Source of the DNA: JANPBY01 sp031430645
GTDB taxonomy: Bacteria > Actinomycetota > Actinomycetes > DATJPE01
Assembly (NCBI GenBank): GCA_031430645.1
Contig: JANPBY010000216.1
Coordinates: forward strand, 1 to 9,514
Direction of reading: 5' to 3'
DNA: 9,514 nucleotides
Part shown: one piece after another, positions 7,365 to 9,514 of the stretch
How positions within the stretch are numbered: position 1 is the stretch's first letter
Layout of the letters: each line of letters starts with the position of its first letter
Position numbers and translations under genes: made by a program
The notes under the pieces: generated by a model
The model's database searches: none
Seen by the model: the letters and a program-made list of their open reading frames with translations, nothing else
Told to the model about the DNA's origin: nothing

Positions 7365-8363
7365 CTAGAGGTTGGTCATCCCTTCCGCCGCGTCGCTGTA
7401 ACGACCACCCTCCACCTGGATCTTGGACGCGGCGTCCTCGATCTCGCTGAGCTCCTCGCCGGAGAGGACGACTGCGGCGGCGGCGAGGTTCTCCTGCAAA
7501 CGATGCAGCTTGCGGGTGCCCGGGATCGGGACGATCCAGGGCTGCTGGGCCAGGAGCCAGGCTAGAGCGACCTGCGCCGGCGTCGCGCCCTTGCGGTCAG
7601 CGATGCTCGTGAGCAGGTCGACGACGGCCTGGTTGTGCTTGAGGGCCTCCGGCGCAAACCGCGGGATGGTCGTTCGGATGTCGTTGCCAGCCTCAAAGGT
7701 CGTTGCCGCCGTGATGGTGCCCGTCAGGAAGCCCTTGCCGAGGGGGCTGAAGGGCACGAAGCCGATGCCCAGGTCCTCGCACGCAGCCAGGACGCTCTCC
7801 TCGGGACGCCGCCACCACAGCGAATACTCGCTCTGGACGGCCGTCACGGGCTGGACCGCATGCGCACGACGGATCGTCGGTGCGGCTGCCTCAGACAGGC
7901 CGAAGTACTTCACTTTTCCGGCCTCGATCAGTTCCTTCACCGTGCCGGCAACATCCTCAATGGGCACCTGCGGGTCGACGCGGTGCTGGTAGTACAAGTC
8001 GATGACATCGACACCAAGCCGTTGCAGCGAGCCATCGACGACGCCCTTGATCACCTCGGGCCGGCTCGTGACCGCCCCGCTCGGCTTTGCTTCGACGGGG
8101 TCGATGTCCCAGCCGAACTTGGTCGCGATGACCACCTGGTCCCTGTACGGAGCAAGCGCCTCGCCGACGAGCTCCTCGTTGACGTACGGACCGTAGATCT
8201 CGGCGGTGTCGAAGAACGTCACGCCGAGGTCCACCGCGGAGCGGACCAACGCGATCATCTCGTCCCGATCCGGCTTCTCGCTGTAGCCCCCAGTCAGGCT
8301 CATGCAGCCGAACCCGATAGCCGAGACCTCCGGTCCGTTCGTGCCCAAGGTGCGCTTGTTCAT
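7365..8363 (-). CDS. Aldo/keto reductase, AKR13-like
   Basis: A 332-residue cytoplasmic NADPH-type oxidoreductase with a (beta/alpha)8 barrel that reduces aldehydes or ketones. The catalytic tetrad is Asp52 (FFDTAEIYG), Tyr57, Lys82 (VIATKFG) and His127 (LYYQHRVDP). GKVKYFGLSEAAAPTIRRAHA, QSEYSLW, GIGFVPFSPLGKGFLTG and IVPIPGTRK (cofactor phosphate contact) are all typical of the AKR13/YajO-like branch. Length is normal for that branch and no residue is missing. AGGAG at minus-strand positions 8376-8372 lies eight bases before the ATG at 8363, which supports the start. The physiological substrate is unknown. It runs convergently with the YCII-domain gene and divergently from the MFS remnant, so it is probably monocistronic, with its promoter in the 226-bp gap upstream. 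Confidence 0.95.
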   Translation of the reverse strand: MNKRTLGTNGPEVSAIGFGCMSLTGGYSEKPDRDEMIALVRSAVDLGVTFFDTAEIYGPYVNEELVGEALAPYRDQVVIATKFGWDIDPVEAKPSGAVTSRPEVIKGVVDGSLQRLGVDVIDLYYQHRVDPQVPIEDVAGTVKELIEAGKVKYFGLSEAAAPTIRRAHAVQPVTAVQSEYSLWWRRPEESVLAACEDLGIGFVPFSPLGKGFLTGTITAATTFEAGNDIRTTIPRFAPEALKHNQAVVDLLTSIADRKGATPAQVALAWLLAQQPWIVPIPGTRKLHRLQENLAAAAVVLSGEELSEIEDAASKIQVEGGRYSDAAEGMTNL

Positions 8364-8589
8364 GGTTGCGACTCCTGTTGTCCGGCGCGGTCGGAGAGAC
8401 TTCGGTCATACGGCGTCCGATCGGCCTCAATCCGCAGGACCCGACCGCATCGTTGGCGACGCAGTCTCGAGTCTCGATTCGGTTGTCCACAACGGTAGAC
8501 GCTGCGGGGAGACCAGCCTCGGTGGGAGACCCCGACTGTACCTGTCGAAGGGCCTGCCGCGACGGGGTGAACCCTGCTTGTGTTGGCAC
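8364..8589. promoter_or_regulatory. Divergent gap upstream of aldo/keto reductase and MFS remnant
   Basis: This is a 226-bp gap with no supported gene. It should carry the aldo/keto reductase promoter (minus strand) and the original transporter promoter (plus strand). Visible structure includes tandem GTCTCGA at 8464-8477, GGGAGACC repeated at 8507-8514 and 8524-8531 (17-bp period), and a single TTGTCCACA at 8483-8491 that matches a DnaA box. No clear -10/-35 pair could be assigned, so these repeats are possible operator elements only. Confidence 0.4.
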
Positions 8590-9334
8590 GTGTTGGAGTC
8601 ATCCCCGTGGGCGCCGTTGAAGAACCGCGCCTTCCGCTGGCTGTGGCTCGGGGTCTTGATCAGCTACACCGGCACCTGGATGCAGATGGTCGGTGCGCAA
8701 TGGCTGCTTCTCGATGCTCCGAACTCTGCCCTCGCAGTCTCGCTGGTTCAGGCTGCGAACACTGTGCCGGTCATGCTGCTCGCACTCCCGGGGGCGACTC
8801 GCGGTGTTCATGGTCGTCTTCACCGGCTCGCAAGCAGTCGGTGCCATCGTCTGGGGGCTTGTCGCCAACCAGATCAGCCTCGGGGCCGCTTTCCTCGGTG
8901 CGGCGGCCTTCGTGATCGTTGGTGTTGTCGCGGGAGTGTTCTGGCGGGTGCCCGAGACGGGTCACCTGGACCGCGAACCCGCGATGTACTGGGCTGAACC
9001 CAGTCTCGGCCTCGAACCCGAGCTGGACGCTAGTCCCGTGCTCGTCACCGTCCACTTCACCATCGCCCCTGAACGGGAGGCGGCGTTCCTCGCTGCGATG
9101 GAACCCCTACGCGGATCTCGGCTCCGGACCGGTGCAAGTCGGTGGGAGCTCTACCGCAACGCCGAGGAACCCGAGCGCTTCACCGAGATGTTCAGTGTCC
9201 CGTCCTGGGAGGAGCACCTCCGTCAGCACGAAGGACGGCTCACGGCGATGGACCAAGAAATCGAGGGAGCTGCCCTGTCGCTCTCAGACCCGCGCCCGAC
9301 GGTGGAACATCTGATCCCGCCGCGTGTCGACTGA
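8590..9334 (+). pseudogene. Internally deleted, frameshifted MFS transporter with C-terminal barrel domain
   Basis: This is the remnant of an MFS efflux-type permease of the MFS_3/EntS-like group, whose members are usually about 530 residues. The N-terminal part (frame starting GTG 8590) reads PLKNRAFRWLWLGVLISYTG and TWMQMVGAQWLLL, then a second membrane segment ending LLALPGA, covering about the first two helices. Near 8788-8800 homology jumps to the next frame: LAVFMVVFTGSQAVGAIVWG and a final hydrophobic segment, matching the last helices. A soluble domain follows (VLVTVHFTIAPEREAAFLAAM to DPRPTVEHLI), the dimeric alpha-beta barrel tail seen in this group. About 270-300 middle residues are missing, and the two parts are out of frame. 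The start is uncertain: TTG 8593 or TTG 8578 are also possible and no ribosome binding site stands out. A true deletion is the simplest reading; an assembly collapse is the alternative, given the poor contig end 180 bp away. An internal ATG at 8810 could express the C-terminal part alone, but nothing shows that it does. Confidence 0.82.
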
Positions 9335-9514
9335 GTGATCTGCCAGAGTAAGAGGCCGGCCGCCTGACCCACCCGCCCGCTGAGTGTTTAGTTTTTTAAG
9401 CCACACGCCGCGTGTCGCGTACGCCACCTAACACACAGCGGGGGGTGAGTACGCCGGGGGGGCGCGGATTCCCCCCCCCACGCACCAAACGAACGCGGTA
9501 CCACCCAACCCCCC
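9335..9514. other. Non-coding, probably low-quality contig end
   Basis: No supported gene. After a GGCCGGCC palindrome near 9354-9361 the sequence turns irregular: a TTTTTT run in otherwise GC-rich DNA, then several runs of G and C of six to nine bases, ending in CCCCCC. This pattern resembles degraded base calls at the end of a read. The first few dozen bases after the transporter stop may be genuine. Confidence 0.6.

Noticed and set aside
8483..8491. TTGTCCACA, a perfect actinobacterial DnaA box
   Set aside because: A single copy with no cluster, no AT-rich unwinding region and no dnaA or dnaN nearby; one match by chance is plausible.
7957..8589. Minus-strand open frame overlapping the aldo/keto reductase start
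   Set aside because: Its second half is out-of-frame aldo/keto reductase sequence and its first half, in the gap, shows no domain or ribosome binding site.
9391..9418. T-run next to an ACACGC/GCGTGT palindrome, resembling a terminator
   Set aside because: On the plus strand the T-run precedes the palindrome instead of following it, the loop would be one base, and the sequence quality here is doubtful.

Overview
The window is high-GC DNA from a member of the Actinomycetota. GTG starts are common, codons prefer G or C in the third position, and the closest family resemblances are actinobacterial. A methyl-accepting chemotaxis protein suggests a motile lineage, perhaps in the Nocardioidaceae or Intrasporangiaceae, but the sequence does not fix the genus. 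Both ends look like poor contig ends: about 100 bases of pure G then C runs at the left, and about 150 bases of non-coding, run-rich sequence at the right.

Layout. On the minus strand, read from right to left over 6111-130, lie four genes: a membrane chemoreceptor, a cystathionine gamma-synthase-type PLP enzyme (metB-like), a MutL/GlmL-family ASKHA ATPase (accessory-protein family of B12-dependent mutases), and an amidase-signature hydrolase. The first three are tightly spaced (27 and 8 bp) and could be one transcript. The amidase is set apart by 145 bp that contain a perfect 20-bp inverted repeat. A 93-bp divergent region separates the receptor from a plus-strand methionine sulfoxide reductase A (msrA) with a strong ribosome binding site. 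After it come a YCII/DGPF-domain protein (plus), a convergent aldo/keto reductase (minus), and a plus-strand MFS transporter of the type with a C-terminal alpha-beta barrel domain. The transporter has lost its middle and changed frame, so it is called a pseudogene.

How the genes relate. metB and msrA both concern methionine (synthesis and repair of oxidised residues), but they are on opposite strands and the link is loose. The 8-bp metB/mutL junction suggests coupled translation, although no B12-dependent mutase is in the window. Nothing here amounts to a convincing new defence, mobile or biosynthetic system. The best leads are the hairpin at 1525-1584, the orphan MutL coupled to metB, and the internally deleted transporter.
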